DNA of 64,000 nt from Mycoavidus sp. HKI (GTDB taxonomy: Bacteria > Pseudomonadota > Gammaproteobacteria > Burkholderiales > Burkholderiaceae), in contig NZ_CP076444.2 in NCBI RefSeq assembly GCF_020023735.2, positions 1,441,501 through 1,505,500 on the forward strand, read 5' to 3'. The notes beneath the pieces were generated by a model that saw only the letters and a program-made list of their open reading frames with translations, ran no database searches and was not told the origin of the DNA. Of the stretch, positions 50,064 through 60,171 are shown in pieces (within the stretch, counting starts at the first letter, position 1; every line of letters begins with the position of its first letter). The position numbers and the translations under genes were made by a program.

Positions 50064-51572
50064 ATGTCCGATTCGACCCCAATCCCTGCTAGCGTGCAAG
50101 AACGGCACGAGAAACTCAACGCCTTACGCGCGCAAGGCTGCGCCTATCCAAATGATTTTCAGCCGACCCATCAGGCGCTCGAACTCCAGACGCAGTATGC
50201 CGAGGCCAATAAAGAAATGCTTGAAGAGCAGGCCCTCGAAGTAGCCATTGCTGGGCGCATGATGCTCAAGCGCATTATGGGCAAAGCCAGCTTTGCCACG
50301 GTACAAGATGGCAGTGCACAAATCCAACTCTTTATCACCGCGGCTGAAGCCAGCGCCGATCTCTATGAGTCATTCAAAAAATGGGATCTGGGCGATATCG
50401 TTGCCGCCCGTGGTTTACTCTTTCGCACCAATAAAGGGGAGCTATCGATACGCTGCACCAGCTTACGCTTATTAGCCAAGGCGCTGCGGCCACTGCCCGA
50501 TAAATTCCATGGGCTAGCCGATCAGGAGATGCGCTACCGGCAGCGTTATGTGGATTTGATGGTCACACCGAATACGCGTAAAACCTTTATCGCACGTACT
50601 AAGGCGGTTTCATCCATCCGCCGCCAAATGGAAGCAACAGGTTTTCTTGAAGTCGAAACGCCAATGCTTCACCCCATCCCAGGAGGTGCCGCTGCGCAGC
50701 CTTTTGCCACGCATCATAACGCGCTCGATATGCAAATGTTTTTGCGCATCGCGCCAGAATTGTATTTAAAACGGCTGATTGTGGGTGGCTTTGAGCGTGT
50801 GTTTGAAATCAACCGTAATTTTCGTAATGAAGGCGTTTCACCGCGGCATAACCCAGAATTTACAATGATGGAATTCTATGCAGCCTACACCGATTACCGG
50901 TGGCTGATGAATTTCACCGAAAAACTGATCCAGCAAGCGGCCATTGATGCCTTGGGTACTGCCAAGATCCAATACCAAGGGCGAGAGCTGAATCTTGCGG
51001 CCCCCTTTCAACGACTCACGATCACTCAAGCCATTGCAGAATATAGCAGTGAGTACCGCGATGCGCCCTTACATGATAAAGAGTTCTTAACCCAAGAACT
51101 CAAAAGGCTAGGCGTTAATACGCAAGAAGCCAAATTTTTCAACGCCGGGATTGGCGCGCTACAGCTGGCATTATTTGAAGAAACCGCCGAAGCAAAACTA
51201 TGGCAGCCGACTTATATTATTGATTATCCAATTGAAGTATCGCCCCTGGCACGCGAATCGGATACCCAACCAGGCATTACCGAACGTTTTGAACTTTTTA
51301 TTGCTGGCCGTGAAATCGCCAATGGCTTTTCTGAATTGAACGACCCGCAGGACCAAGCGGCGCGATTTAAGAAACAAGTTGAACAAAAAAATGCCGGCGA
51401 CACAGAAGCGATGTACTATGACGCCGATTATATTCGCGCACTTGAATACGGTATGCCCCCGACTGGCGGCTGCGGTATTGGCATTGACCGACTGGTCATG
51501 TTGTTAACGGATAATGCAAGTATTCGCGATGTGATTTTGTTCCCACATCTGCGGCGCGAAGATTCGGCATAA
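50064..51572 (+). CDS. lysS: Lysyl-tRNA synthetase (class II)
   Basis: A 502-residue enzyme charging tRNA-Lys. An N-terminal OB-fold anticodon-binding domain ([22 protein letters not shown], about residues 60-160) precedes the class II core. Core motifs are [17 protein letters not shown], motif 2 [15 protein letters not shown] near 255, and motif 3 [14 protein letters not shown] near 480. Length matches the family. It is co-transcribed with prfB. Confidence 0.98.
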   Translation: MSDSTPIPASVQERHEKLNALRAQGCAYPNDFQPTHQALELQTQYAEANKEMLEEQALEVAIAGRMMLKRIMGKASFATVQDGSAQIQLFITAAEASADLYESFKKWDLGDIVAARGLLFRTNKGELSIRCTSLRLLAKALRPLPDKFHGLADQEMRYRQRYVDLMVTPNTRKTFIARTKAVSSIRRQMEATGFLEVETPMLHPIPGGAAAQPFATHHNALDMQMFLRIAPELYLKRLIVGGFERVFEINRNFRNEGVSPRHNPEFTMMEFYAAYTDYRWLMNFTEKLIQQAAIDALGTAKIQYQGRELNLAAPFQRLTITQAIAEYSSEYRDAPLHDKEFLTQELKRLGVNTQEAKFFNAGIGALQLALFEETAEAKLWQPTYIIDYPIEVSPLARESDTQPGITERFELFIAGREIANGFSELNDPQDQAARFKKQVEQKNAGDTEAMYYDADYIRALEYGMPPTGGCGIGIDRLVMLLTDNASIRDVILFPHLRREDSA

Positions 51573-51634
51573 ACCTAAACTCCAAACGCCTAGCCTGGAT
51601 ATCGATCTTAGTCTAGGCAAGGTATACTAACGGG

Positions 51635-52414
51635 ATGAAACTCGCCAGCTGGAATATTAATTCACTCAACGTACGTTTACCGCATGTCATCGACTGGCTG
51701 GCTGCCAATCCAGTCGATGTGCTTTGTTTACAAGAACTCAAGCTGCCAGATGAAAAATTTCCTGAGGCACAATTAAAAGCTATCGGGTATCGCAGCTTCT
51801 ATGCCGGCCAAAAAACCTATAATGGCGTAGCGATCCTCACGCGGGAAGATATACCATTTGACGCGGCTAGCATCCAACGCAATATTCCCGGTTTTGACGA
51901 TCCGCAGCAGCGACTGATTGCCGTCACGCTCAACGGCACCCGAGTCATTTGCGCCTACTTTCCAAATGGTCAGGCTCCAGGCACCGATAAATTCGCCTAC
52001 AAACTAAAATGGATGGACGCGCTCAGCACCTGGCTAGAAAGTGAACTAGCCCAATATGAGCGGTTAGCCTTGCTCGGAGACTACAACATTGCCCCCACAG
52101 AACGCGATGTGCATGATCCATTAGCCTGGGAAGGACAAAATCTGGTTTCCCCCGATGAGCGGGCTGCATTTACCAGGCTGTGCTCGCTTGGACTGACCGA
52201 TGCCTTTCGCTGCTTTGAACAAGCTGAGAAAATTTATAGCTGGTGGGATTACCGGATGCTTTCATTTCGCCGTAATGCAGGGCTCAGAATCGATCATATC
52301 TTGCTATCGTCTACACTGACTGCGGCTTGCGAGCGCTGCATCATTGATAAAACCCCGCGTGGCTGGCTGCAACCCTCTGACCATGCGCCCGTCATTGCTG
52401 ACATAAGAGATTGA
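51635..52414 (+). CDS. xth: Exodeoxyribonuclease III (AP endonuclease)
   Basis: A 259-residue Mg-dependent nuclease that cleaves at abasic sites and trims 3' ends in base excision repair. KLASWNINSLNVRLP carries the first Asn, LCLQELK the metal Glu, LGDYNIAP the Asp-Asn pair and QPSDHAPVIADI the catalytic Asp-His. A TATACT at 51623-51628 just before the ATG could be a -10 box giving a very short leader. Confidence 0.96.
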   Translation: MKLASWNINSLNVRLPHVIDWLAANPVDVLCLQELKLPDEKFPEAQLKAIGYRSFYAGQKTYNGVAILTREDIPFDAASIQRNIPGFDDPQQRLIAVTLNGTRVICAYFPNGQAPGTDKFAYKLKWMDALSTWLESELAQYERLALLGDYNIAPTERDVHDPLAWEGQNLVSPDERAAFTRLCSLGLTDAFRCFEQAEKIYSWWDYRMLSFRRNAGLRIDHILLSSTLTAACERCIIDKTPRGWLQPSDHAPVIADIRD

Positions 52415-52451
52415 CGCATCGGCAACTCATCTCACAATTTTCACCAAAGCT

Positions 52452-53354
52452 TTATTTAAAAAGCGATAATTTCGTTATGATCTGCCGCAACAGTTGATTC
52501 ACTGCGGCAGGAAGAGGCCTGCCACGCCTGACAAACAAACGGCTTTCTGGAGTATTCAGGATGGGGTTATCAATCTCCAGGGCAACCAAACCGTCAGTTT
52601 CAATCCCCGGTTTTAGACTCGTTGCCATAAATGCGACGCCCTTGCCGGCCTTAACAAACCGTTCCAGGACAGTGATTGAATTGGTCGTCAAGCTCGGGGC
52701 GAATCGAATTTTTTCCGAATCCTCTAGCGCCTGAAGCATTTTCAACAAACCAGAAGAAGCCGACAATAGCCCTAACGGGTAGCGCAATGCATCTGCTAAC
52801 GTAACCTTTTTCTGGCGAGCCAACGGGTGCTTTTTACCAACCATTAAACGCACCGGCCGTTTTGCGCGCGCACAGCAACGCAACTCAGGAATATCGGGCG
52901 GGTTATAAACCAGTCCAATATGGGCAATATCTTCGGTCACTTGGTCGACGGCTTCATTGGTCAATACAGTTTCAACATGAATATTTAACCGGGGATACTG
53001 TTGGCAAAAGTCATTCAGCACCTCATTCATCAGCGGCTCAATATACCCTTGATTGACGGCGATATAGATACGGCCACGCTGGAGACTGCGCATTTCCTCC
53101 AAATAGGTTTCTAGGCGCTCTTGGTGCGCGTGACGGTTCCGACAATATTCAAGCACAATTTCAGAAGCTTCATTCGGCTGTAAACCTCGTGGGTGACGAT
53201 CAAACAACGTCACCGCTAGCTCTTTTTCCAACAACCGGATCTGCCGGCTCACCACTGAGGGCGCTGTATTTAAAACTTCTGCTGCATCACGGATCGAGCC
53301 CTGTGTTAGCACCTCGTAAAAATACTGCATTCGCCGTTGGTTAATTTCGTTCAT
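52452..53354 (-). CDS. LysR-family regulator, downstream end of the dppA-like array
   Basis: A 300-residue LysR-type protein: winged helix-turn-helix MQYFYEVLTQGSIRDAAEVL and SVVSRQIRLLEKEL in residues 8-60, then the type 2 periplasmic-binding-like sensor (IAVNQGYIEPLMNEVL, VRLMVGKKHPLA). Its ATG is 16 bases after the stop of the last binding-protein gene, same strand, so it is probably in that operon and may respond to a peptide or amino acid. It is clearly a paralogue of the 61883-62797 regulator, sharing the INQRR..YFYEVL start and DRHPRG/ERRARG region. Confidence 0.9.
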   Translation of the reverse strand: MNEINQRRMQYFYEVLTQGSIRDAAEVLNTAPSVVSRQIRLLEKELAVTLFDRHPRGLQPNEASEIVLEYCRNRHAHQERLETYLEEMRSLQRGRIYIAVNQGYIEPLMNEVLNDFCQQYPRLNIHVETVLTNEAVDQVTEDIAHIGLVYNPPDIPELRCCARAKRPVRLMVGKKHPLARQKKVTLADALRYPLGLLSASSGLLKMLQALEDSEKIRFAPSLTTNSITVLERFVKAGKGVAFMATSLKPGIETDGLVALEIDNPILNTPESRLFVRRGRPLPAAVNQLLRQIITKLSLFK

Positions 53355-53369
53355 TATGAATGCTTGCCT

Positions 53370-55007
53370 TTATTTCAAACTGACGCCCGTAAACACAGTT
53401 GCGCTAAGAGGATTGATTTTGAAGCCCGTGACATTTTTATTAATTGGCTGGTAGGCCGTTGCATGTAAGATTGGCGTAAATGGCAATTCACGGTTGAAAA
53501 TCCGCTGCGCTTCCTGATAAAACGCTGCACGTTTCTCAATATCATTCGTTTGGCGTGCGCCTTTGATTAAAGCATCAAACGGCGGATAGCACCATTTTGA
53601 GTAATTAAGGCCGCTCATTGCATCGCAGGTAAGTGTTACGCCAAACCAATCATCCGGATCAATATTACCCGTCCAGCCAATAAGCATCGCATCGTGCTCA
53701 CCATCATGTCCATCCTTAATATATTTGCCCCAGCTATGAGTCACAATTTTCGCTCTCACCCCAATCTTCGCCCAGTCAGCCTGAATTATTTCAGCTGTTA
53801 GCCGTGGGTTGGGGTTATAGGGCCGCTGTACTGGCAAGGTCCATAGCGAAATTGTAAAGCCTTTAGGGTATCCTGCCTCTGCCAGCAAAGCCTTCGCCTT
53901 TTCTAAATCAAACAACTCGTCTTTAAGTGTTTCATCATGAGACCAAAGTGCCGGTGGAATCGGTGCGCTTGCTACTTGTGCCGCACCTTCCCGTCCACGG
54001 AACGTAGCTTTAATAATAGCCTTTTTATTAATTGCCATATCGAGCGCACGACGAACCAAGACATTATCAAGTGGCGGATGCAGCACGTTATAAGCCAAAT
54101 AACTAAGATTCAAACCAGGCTGGCTTAATAATTCGAGCTTAGGATCTGCTTCAATAGCCGCAAAATCAGCGGGTCGCGGATAACTCATTATCTGACACTC
54201 ATTACGCCTAAGTTTACGTACTCGCTCCGCAGCATCAGGCACAATTTTAAAAATCAAACTCGATACTTGCACATCCTGTGGTCTCCAATATTTCGAGTTA
54301 CTGTCAAAACGAATTAGCGCATCTTCAGCCTCCGTTTCTTTAGTATAGCTCCGAAAAACAAACGGCCCCGTTCCCACCGGCCACCAATTGATATTCGATG
54401 CTTTGCCAGCTTTTAACAACTGATCGGCATATTCAGCTGACAAAATGGAAGCAAACGCTAAGCCAAGATTCGTTAAGAATGGTGCGTTAGCCGACTTCAA
54501 AGTAAAGCGCACCGTGTATAAATCCAGTTTTTCGATCTTTGTAATTTCTTTATCAAGCCCTAAGTTCACAAAATAAGGGACAGGGGCTGGATAAGCTTTA
54601 CGGAAAGGATGGTTTGGATTGCGCATTCGCTCGAAAGTGAACAGCACATCATCCGCATTAAATTCTCGTGTAGGCCTAAAATATGACGTGGTATGAAACT
54701 TCACGTCACGCCGTAAATAAAAAGTGTACCGCAAGCCATCCGGTGAGATATCCCAGTGAGCAGCCAAGCCTGGGCCAATTTCAGTGCTGCCCCGCTTGAA
54801 TTCAACCAACCGATTGTGAACAGTGAAGGCGCTTACCGTATATTCAACACTTGTTGTGAATTGCGCTGGGTCAAAACCAGCTGGGATACCTTCGGAGCAG
54901 TAGACAAGTGTTTTATTCGGGAGCACTGCATGAGCGGGAAAGATAAAAGTAAAAAGAAACAAGACTGCTAAGTCTATAAATGCCGCGCGGAAGTAAGACA
55001 CTCTCAT
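53370..55007 (-). CDS. DppA-like peptide-binding protein, copy 5
   Basis: A 545-residue periplasmic solute-binding protein of the peptide/opine family. The signal peptide ends FIFPAHA, and the mature start LPNKTLVYCSEGIPAGFDPA is that of E. coli DppA (KTLVYCSEG). GPFVFRSYTKETEAED, RKLRRNECQIMSYPRPADF, SLWTLPVQRPYNPNPRLTAE and GWTGNIDPDDWFGV, with the substrate-binding Asp, follow. Its ATG overlaps the copy 4 stop (ATGA). Likely binds di- or tripeptides, or haem as DppA can. No dppBCDF genes are in the window. Confidence 0.92.
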   Translation of the reverse strand: MRVSYFRAAFIDLAVLFLFTFIFPAHAVLPNKTLVYCSEGIPAGFDPAQFTTSVEYTVSAFTVHNRLVEFKRGSTEIGPGLAAHWDISPDGLRYTFYLRRDVKFHTTSYFRPTREFNADDVLFTFERMRNPNHPFRKAYPAPVPYFVNLGLDKEITKIEKLDLYTVRFTLKSANAPFLTNLGLAFASILSAEYADQLLKAGKASNINWWPVGTGPFVFRSYTKETEAEDALIRFDSNSKYWRPQDVQVSSLIFKIVPDAAERVRKLRRNECQIMSYPRPADFAAIEADPKLELLSQPGLNLSYLAYNVLHPPLDNVLVRRALDMAINKKAIIKATFRGREGAAQVASAPIPPALWSHDETLKDELFDLEKAKALLAEAGYPKGFTISLWTLPVQRPYNPNPRLTAEIIQADWAKIGVRAKIVTHSWGKYIKDGHDGEHDAMLIGWTGNIDPDDWFGVTLTCDAMSGLNYSKWCYPPFDALIKGARQTNDIEKRAAFYQEAQRIFNRELPFTPILHATAYQPINKNVTGFKINPLSATVFTGVSLK

Positions 55008-56677
55008 TTCAAACCAACTCCCGTGAATAGCACAGCATTAAGTGGATTAATCTTAAAATTAGTCACATTTTTATTGACCGGCTGGTAGGTTGTTGCATGT
55101 AAGATTGGCGTAAATGGCAATTCACGTTTGAAAATTTTTTGCGCTTCTTGATAAAGTATCGTACGGTTGTCTATATCATTGGTTTGGCGTGCTGCTTTGA
55201 TTAAGGCGTCAAATCCAGGATTACACCATTTTGAACTATTAAAAGGGCTCTTTACCGCATCGCAAGCAAGCAAAACGCCTAACCAGTCATCTGGATCATT
55301 ATTGCCCGTCCAACCGATAAGCATCGTATCGTGCTCCCCCTCATTTGCACCTTTAATGTATCGGCTCCATTTGTGGGCTACGATTTCTACCTTCACCCCG
55401 ATTTTAGCCCAATCTGCTTGAATCATCTGAGCCACTAACCGTGGATTTGGATTATAGGCTCTCTGTAAAGGCATAATCCACAGCGAAATTGAAAAGCCTT
55501 TAGAATAACCAGCCTGCGCCAATAAAGCTTTAGCTATTTCTAAATCAAACGGCTCGTCTTTAAGTGTTTCATCATGAGACCAAAGTGCTGGAGGAATCGG
55601 TGCGCTTGCTACTTGTGCCGCACCTTCCCGTCCACGAAATATAGCTTTAATAATAGCCTTTTTATTAATTGCCATATCGAGCGCGCGGCGGACCAAAACA
55701 TTATCAAGTGGCGCATGCAACACGTTATAAGCTAAAAAGCTAAGGTTCAAACCTGGCTGGCTTAATAATTCGAGCTTAGGATCCGCTTCAATCGCCGCAA
55801 GATCTGCAGGCCTCGGATAACTCATTATCTGACACTCATTGCGCTTGAGTTTACGTACTCGCTCCGTAGCATCAGGTACAATTTTAAAAATCAAACTCGA
55901 TACTTGCACATCCTTTGGTCTCCAATAATCTGGATTGCCGTCAAAGCGGATGAGTGCACTTTCATCTTCTGCTTCTTTGGTATAGCTCCGAAAAATAAAC
56001 GGACCGGTCCCCACCGGCCACCAATTGATATTAGACGCTTTACCAACTCTTAACAGCTGCTCGGCATATTCAGCTGATAAAATCGAGCCAAACGCCAAAC
56101 CTAAATTCATCAGAAACGGGGCATTAGCAGATCGTAACGTGAAGCGCACCGTATATAAATCTGGCTTTTCGATTTTTTCAATTTCTTTATCAAGCCCTAA
56201 ATTCACAAAATAAGGGACGGGCGCTGGATAGGCTTTACGGAAACGATGGTTCAGATTACGCATCCGTTCAAACGTAAAAAGCACGTCGTCCGCATTAAAT
56301 TCTCGCGTAGGGATAAAGTAAGGGGTTGTATGAAACTTCACGCCCCGTCTTAAATAAAAAGTGTATTGCAAGCCATCTGACGATACATCCCAGTGAATAG
56401 CAAGGCTAGGATAAGGTTCTGCGCTACCCTGCCTAAATTCAACTAGCCGATTATGGATCGTGAATGCACTCGTGGTATATTCAGCTTTCGATATAAACTG
56501 AGCTGGATCAAAACCAGCCGGCGCCCCATCAGAGCAATAGATAAGTGTTTTATTTGGAAGCGATGCGTGTGAAGAGGAAACAGCAAAAGCAAGCACTACA
56601 GCCATCAAACTTGCCATACATACAAATGTCAACTTAATGTCATGTGTAGCTCGCCTCATCAAATCACTGCTTTCCAT
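55004..56677 (-). CDS. DppA-like peptide-binding protein, copy 4
   Basis: A 557-residue paralogue. ATG 56677 (MESSDLMRR) has GAGGGA four bases upstream; an ATG at 56689 is also possible. A longish n-region precedes the signal core LMAVVLAFAVSSSHA. It shares with copy 5 the DppA motifs LIYCSDGAPAGFDPA (Asp where others have Glu), GPFIFRSYTKEAEDE and GWTGNNDPDDWLGV, but it has KSPFNSSKWC where the others read SG(I/L)NYSKWC. Long stretches are almost identical to copy 5 at the DNA level, for example around 55560-55690. Confidence 0.92.
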   Translation of the reverse strand: MESSDLMRRATHDIKLTFVCMASLMAVVLAFAVSSSHASLPNKTLIYCSDGAPAGFDPAQFISKAEYTTSAFTIHNRLVEFRQGSAEPYPSLAIHWDVSSDGLQYTFYLRRGVKFHTTPYFIPTREFNADDVLFTFERMRNLNHRFRKAYPAPVPYFVNLGLDKEIEKIEKPDLYTVRFTLRSANAPFLMNLGLAFGSILSAEYAEQLLRVGKASNINWWPVGTGPFIFRSYTKEAEDESALIRFDGNPDYWRPKDVQVSSLIFKIVPDATERVRKLKRNECQIMSYPRPADLAAIEADPKLELLSQPGLNLSFLAYNVLHAPLDNVLVRRALDMAINKKAIIKAIFRGREGAAQVASAPIPPALWSHDETLKDEPFDLEIAKALLAQAGYSKGFSISLWIMPLQRAYNPNPRLVAQMIQADWAKIGVKVEIVAHKWSRYIKGANEGEHDTMLIGWTGNNDPDDWLGVLLACDAVKSPFNSSKWCNPGFDALIKAARQTNDIDNRTILYQEAQKIFKRELPFTPILHATTYQPVNKNVTNFKINPLNAVLFTGVGLK

Positions 56678-56784
56678 CGGGTCCCTCATGCTTCATACAA
56701 TAAAGAGCTAATATCACTCACAACCATTGATCTCACTGGATCTCTACAAGACAAAACCAAATATGAAGGCGGATATGCGCACCG

Positions 56785-58461
56785 TCATTTCAACCCCACC
56801 CCCATGAATAGTATGGCGCTAAGCGGATTAATCTTGAAATTGGTCACGTTCTTGTTGATTGGCTGGTAAACACTTGCATATGCAATAGGTGTAAATGGCA
56901 ACTCGCGCTTGAAAAGCTGTTGCGCTTCCTGATAAAGAATAATACGTTTATCAATATCATTGGTTTGTCGCGCTATTTTAATTAAAGCATCAAACGCTGG
57001 GTGACACCATTTTGAGTAATTAATACCGCTTGTTGCATCACAGGTGAGCATCGGACCAAACCAATCATCTGGGTCGCTATTACCCGTCCAGCCAATAAGC
57101 AGGACATCGTGCTCGCCTGCTTGTGCGCGCTTAATATATTCACCCCATTCGTGAAAAACAATCTTCGCTTCCACGCCGATTTTTTTCCAATCATCCCTAA
57201 CCATTTCAGCTATCCGCCTCGGGTTATAGTACCGTTGTGTCTGGCTAGTCCAGAGTGAAATCGACAAACCGTTAGGATAGCCTGCTTGCGTCAGTAAAGC
57301 TTTTGCCTTTTGCAAATCGTATGGAGCATCTTTTAGTGTCTCATCGTGTGACCAAAGAGCTGGTGGTATTGGTGAGCTCGCTATTCGTGCTACCCCCTCT
57401 CGACTTTTAGTAGCTGCAGCAATAATTGCCTTTTTATTGATTGCCATATCAAGTGCGCGGCGCACTAGAACACTATTAAGCGGCTCATGTGAAACATTGT
57501 ATGCGAGATAAGTAAGGCTAAGCCCCGGTTGGGTCAGCAATCGAAGGTTTGGATTAGCTTCAATGGAAGCAAGATCACTTGGACGTGGATAGCTCATTAC
57601 TTGGCATTCGTTACGCTTCAGTTTATAAAAACGCCACATCGGGTTAGGCACGATCAGAAAAACCAGCTTAGAGATCTGCACATCAGCCCGCTTCCAATAG
57701 TTAGGATTGCCATCAAAGCGGATTAACGAGTCTTCGATTTGTGCTTCTCTAGAGTAGCTGCTGAAAATAAAAGGACCCGTACCCACGGGCCACCAATTAA
57801 TATTGGCTGCTTTACCAGTTTTAAGCAATTGCTCCGCATATTCAGCCGACAAAATCGATGCAAAAGCCAGACCGAGATTCATCAAAAATGGTGCATTGGC
57901 CGACTTTAGCGTGAAGCGTACTGTATAAGAATCAAGTTTCTCGATCTTCGCAATTTCTTTATCGAGGCCCAAGTTAGAAAAATAGGGGAATGAAACTGGA
58001 TAGGCTTTACGGAAAGGATGCTCTGGATCATGCATACGCTCAAAAGTGAAAACTACATCGTCGGCATTAAAATCACGTGTCGGCTTAAAAAACGATGTTG
58101 TATGAAACTTTACGCCCCGCCGCAGATAGAAAGTATAAGCTAGACCATCTGGAGAAATATCCCAATATACTGCAAGGCCAGGCCCAATATTTGTAGTACC
58201 GCGCTCAAACTCAATAAGCCGGTTATAAACTGTGAATGCGCTTGCAGTATATTCAACGGGTGTTGTAGATTGTGCTGGATCAAAACCTCTTGGACTTGCC
58301 TCAGAACAATAAACTAGGGTTTTATTTGGAAGTGTCGCGCGAGCAGGTATGGAAAAAGTAAATAATGCAACTATTAATATTGCTATGGAAACAGATATCC
58401 TTGACACACCCTGCATGGCTGACATTAAACCATTACCATTCGTCAAATCTTTTCTCATCAT
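56785..58461 (-). CDS. DppA-like peptide-binding protein, copy 3
   Basis: A 558-residue paralogue. ATG 58461 overlaps the copy 2 TGA (ATGATGA), so translation is coupled; the open frame reaches 58494 but that part lies inside copy 2. The signal core is SVSIAILIVALFTFSIPARA, and the mature start is LPNKTLVYCSEASPRGFDPA. GPFIFSSYSREAQIED, IVPNPMWRFYKLKRNECQ and SLWTSQTQRYYNPRRIAEMV (lacking the usual P-N-P-R spacing) make it the most divergent of the middle copies. Its last 130 bases are nearly identical to those of copy 2. Confidence 0.92.
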   Translation of the reverse strand: MMRKDLTNGNGLMSAMQGVSRISVSIAILIVALFTFSIPARATLPNKTLVYCSEASPRGFDPAQSTTPVEYTASAFTVYNRLIEFERGTTNIGPGLAVYWDISPDGLAYTFYLRRGVKFHTTSFFKPTRDFNADDVVFTFERMHDPEHPFRKAYPVSFPYFSNLGLDKEIAKIEKLDSYTVRFTLKSANAPFLMNLGLAFASILSAEYAEQLLKTGKAANINWWPVGTGPFIFSSYSREAQIEDSLIRFDGNPNYWKRADVQISKLVFLIVPNPMWRFYKLKRNECQVMSYPRPSDLASIEANPNLRLLTQPGLSLTYLAYNVSHEPLNSVLVRRALDMAINKKAIIAAATKSREGVARIASSPIPPALWSHDETLKDAPYDLQKAKALLTQAGYPNGLSISLWTSQTQRYYNPRRIAEMVRDDWKKIGVEAKIVFHEWGEYIKRAQAGEHDVLLIGWTGNSDPDDWFGPMLTCDATSGINYSKWCHPAFDALIKIARQTNDIDKRIILYQEAQQLFKRELPFTPIAYASVYQPINKNVTNFKINPLSAILFMGVGLK

Positions 58462-60113
58462 TTCAACCCCACCCCCATGAATAGTATGGCGCAAAGCGGA
58501 TTAATCTTGAAATTGGTCACGTTTTTGTTGATTGGCTGGTAAACACTTGCATATGCAATAGGTGTGAATGGCAATTCGCGCTTGAAAATCTGCTGTGCTT
58601 CTTGGTATAGCATCGTGCGCTTTTCAACGTCATTCGTTTGGCGTGCTGCTTTGATTAAAACATCGAATACTGGGTGACACCATTTTGAATGATTAATGCC
58701 GCTTATTGCATCGCAAGTGAGCATCACACCAAGCCAGTCATCCGGATCGCTATTGCCTGTCCAGCCAATAAGCATCGCATCGTGTTCACTATTATGCGCA
58801 CCTTTAATATATCTGCTCCAATTGCGAGTCACGATATTAGCTTTCACCCCAATTTTTGCCCAATCGGCCTGAATCATTTCAGCTGTCAGCCTCGGGTTGG
58901 GGTTATAGGGGCGCTGCACCGATGAAATCCATAACGAAATCGCAAAACCTTTAGGATAGCCCGCTTGTGCTAGCAAGGCTCTTGCTTTTTCCAAATCAAA
59001 TGGCTCATCTTTGAGCGTTTCATCGTAGGACCACAGCGCTGGAGGGATTGGTGCGCTCGCTATTTGCGCAGCATTTTCCTGTTCATAGAAAGTGGCTTTG
59101 ATAATAGCCGCTTTATTGATTACCATATCAAGCGCACGACGAACTAATACGTTATCAAGCGGCGGATGCGACACGTTATAAACCAAATAGCTAAGGTTCA
59201 AACCAGGCTGGCTGAGTAACTCAAGCTTCGGATCTGCTTTAATAGTGGCAAGGTCACTCGGTCTCGGGTAGCTCATTACTTGGCATTCGTTACGTTTTAA
59301 CTTACGTACTCGCTCAGTAGCATCAGGCACAATTGTAAAAACGAGCTTCGATAACTGCACATCCTTTGGCCTCCAATAGTCTGGGTTACCATCGAAACGA
59401 ATCAACGCATCTTCAGCCTCAGCTTCTTTAGTATAGCTCCGAAAAATAAATGGCCCGGTCCCCACCGGCCACCAATTGATATTGGATGCTTTACCAATGT
59501 TTAATAACTGATCTGCATATTCAACTGACAGAATAGAAGCGAAAGCTAGCCCAAGATTCATCAGAAACGGGCCATTGGCCGACTTCAGAGTGAAGCGTAC
59601 TGTATACGGATCGAGTTTTTCGACCTTTGTGATCTCTTTATCAAGCCCTAAGTTCACAAAATAAGGGGCTGAGGCCGGGTAAGCTTTACGAAAAAGATGC
59701 TCTGGATTACGCATCCGCTCAAAAGTAAAAACCACATCATCCGCATTAAACTCCCTTGTTGGCCTGAAATATGATGTGGTATGAAATTTCACGCCTCGGC
59801 GCAAATAGAAAGTATATTGCAAACCATCTGGTGAGATATCCCAGTGAGCAGCCAAACTCGGGCAAATTTCAGTGCTGCCCGGCTTGAATTCAACCAGCCG
59901 ATTATGAACACTAAATGCGCTCGCCGTATATTCAACGCCCGTTGTAGACTGAGCTGGATCAAAACCAGCCGGTCGCCCTTCAGAGCAATAGGTAAGAGTT
60001 TTATTTGGGGGGGTGGCGCGAACAGGCATTGAAGCCGCAACTGATAGCACTGCCATCAACAAAAATACCAGCAATCTGCCCTGTATGAGCGACATCAAAT
60101 TATTGCTTTTCAT
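58458..60113 (-). CDS. DppA-like peptide-binding protein, copy 2
   Basis: A 551-residue paralogue. ATG 60113 (MKSNNLMSLIQGR) with GAAGG upstream is preferred over ATG 60128. The signal core is LLVFLLMAVLSVAASMPVRA, then TPPNKTLTYCSEGRPAGFDPA. The DppA features GPFIFRSYTKEAEAED, RKLKRNECQVMSYPRPSDL, VQRPYNPNPRLTAEMIQADW and GWTGNSDPDDWLGV are present. It reads GINHSKWC at the segment where DppA has NYSKWC. Its C-terminal segment is shared almost base for base with copy 3. Confidence 0.92.
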   Translation of the reverse strand: MKSNNLMSLIQGRLLVFLLMAVLSVAASMPVRATPPNKTLTYCSEGRPAGFDPAQSTTGVEYTASAFSVHNRLVEFKPGSTEICPSLAAHWDISPDGLQYTFYLRRGVKFHTTSYFRPTREFNADDVVFTFERMRNPEHLFRKAYPASAPYFVNLGLDKEITKVEKLDPYTVRFTLKSANGPFLMNLGLAFASILSVEYADQLLNIGKASNINWWPVGTGPFIFRSYTKEAEAEDALIRFDGNPDYWRPKDVQLSKLVFTIVPDATERVRKLKRNECQVMSYPRPSDLATIKADPKLELLSQPGLNLSYLVYNVSHPPLDNVLVRRALDMVINKAAIIKATFYEQENAAQIASAPIPPALWSYDETLKDEPFDLEKARALLAQAGYPKGFAISLWISSVQRPYNPNPRLTAEMIQADWAKIGVKANIVTRNWSRYIKGAHNSEHDAMLIGWTGNSDPDDWLGVMLTCDAISGINHSKWCHPVFDVLIKAARQTNDVEKRTMLYQEAQQIFKRELPFTPIAYASVYQPINKNVTNFKINPLCAILFMGVGLK

Positions 60114-60171
60114 AAGGCCTTCTTTCATACCTCATACGATAAAAAAACAGCATAATCAAGCAAAATACTAC

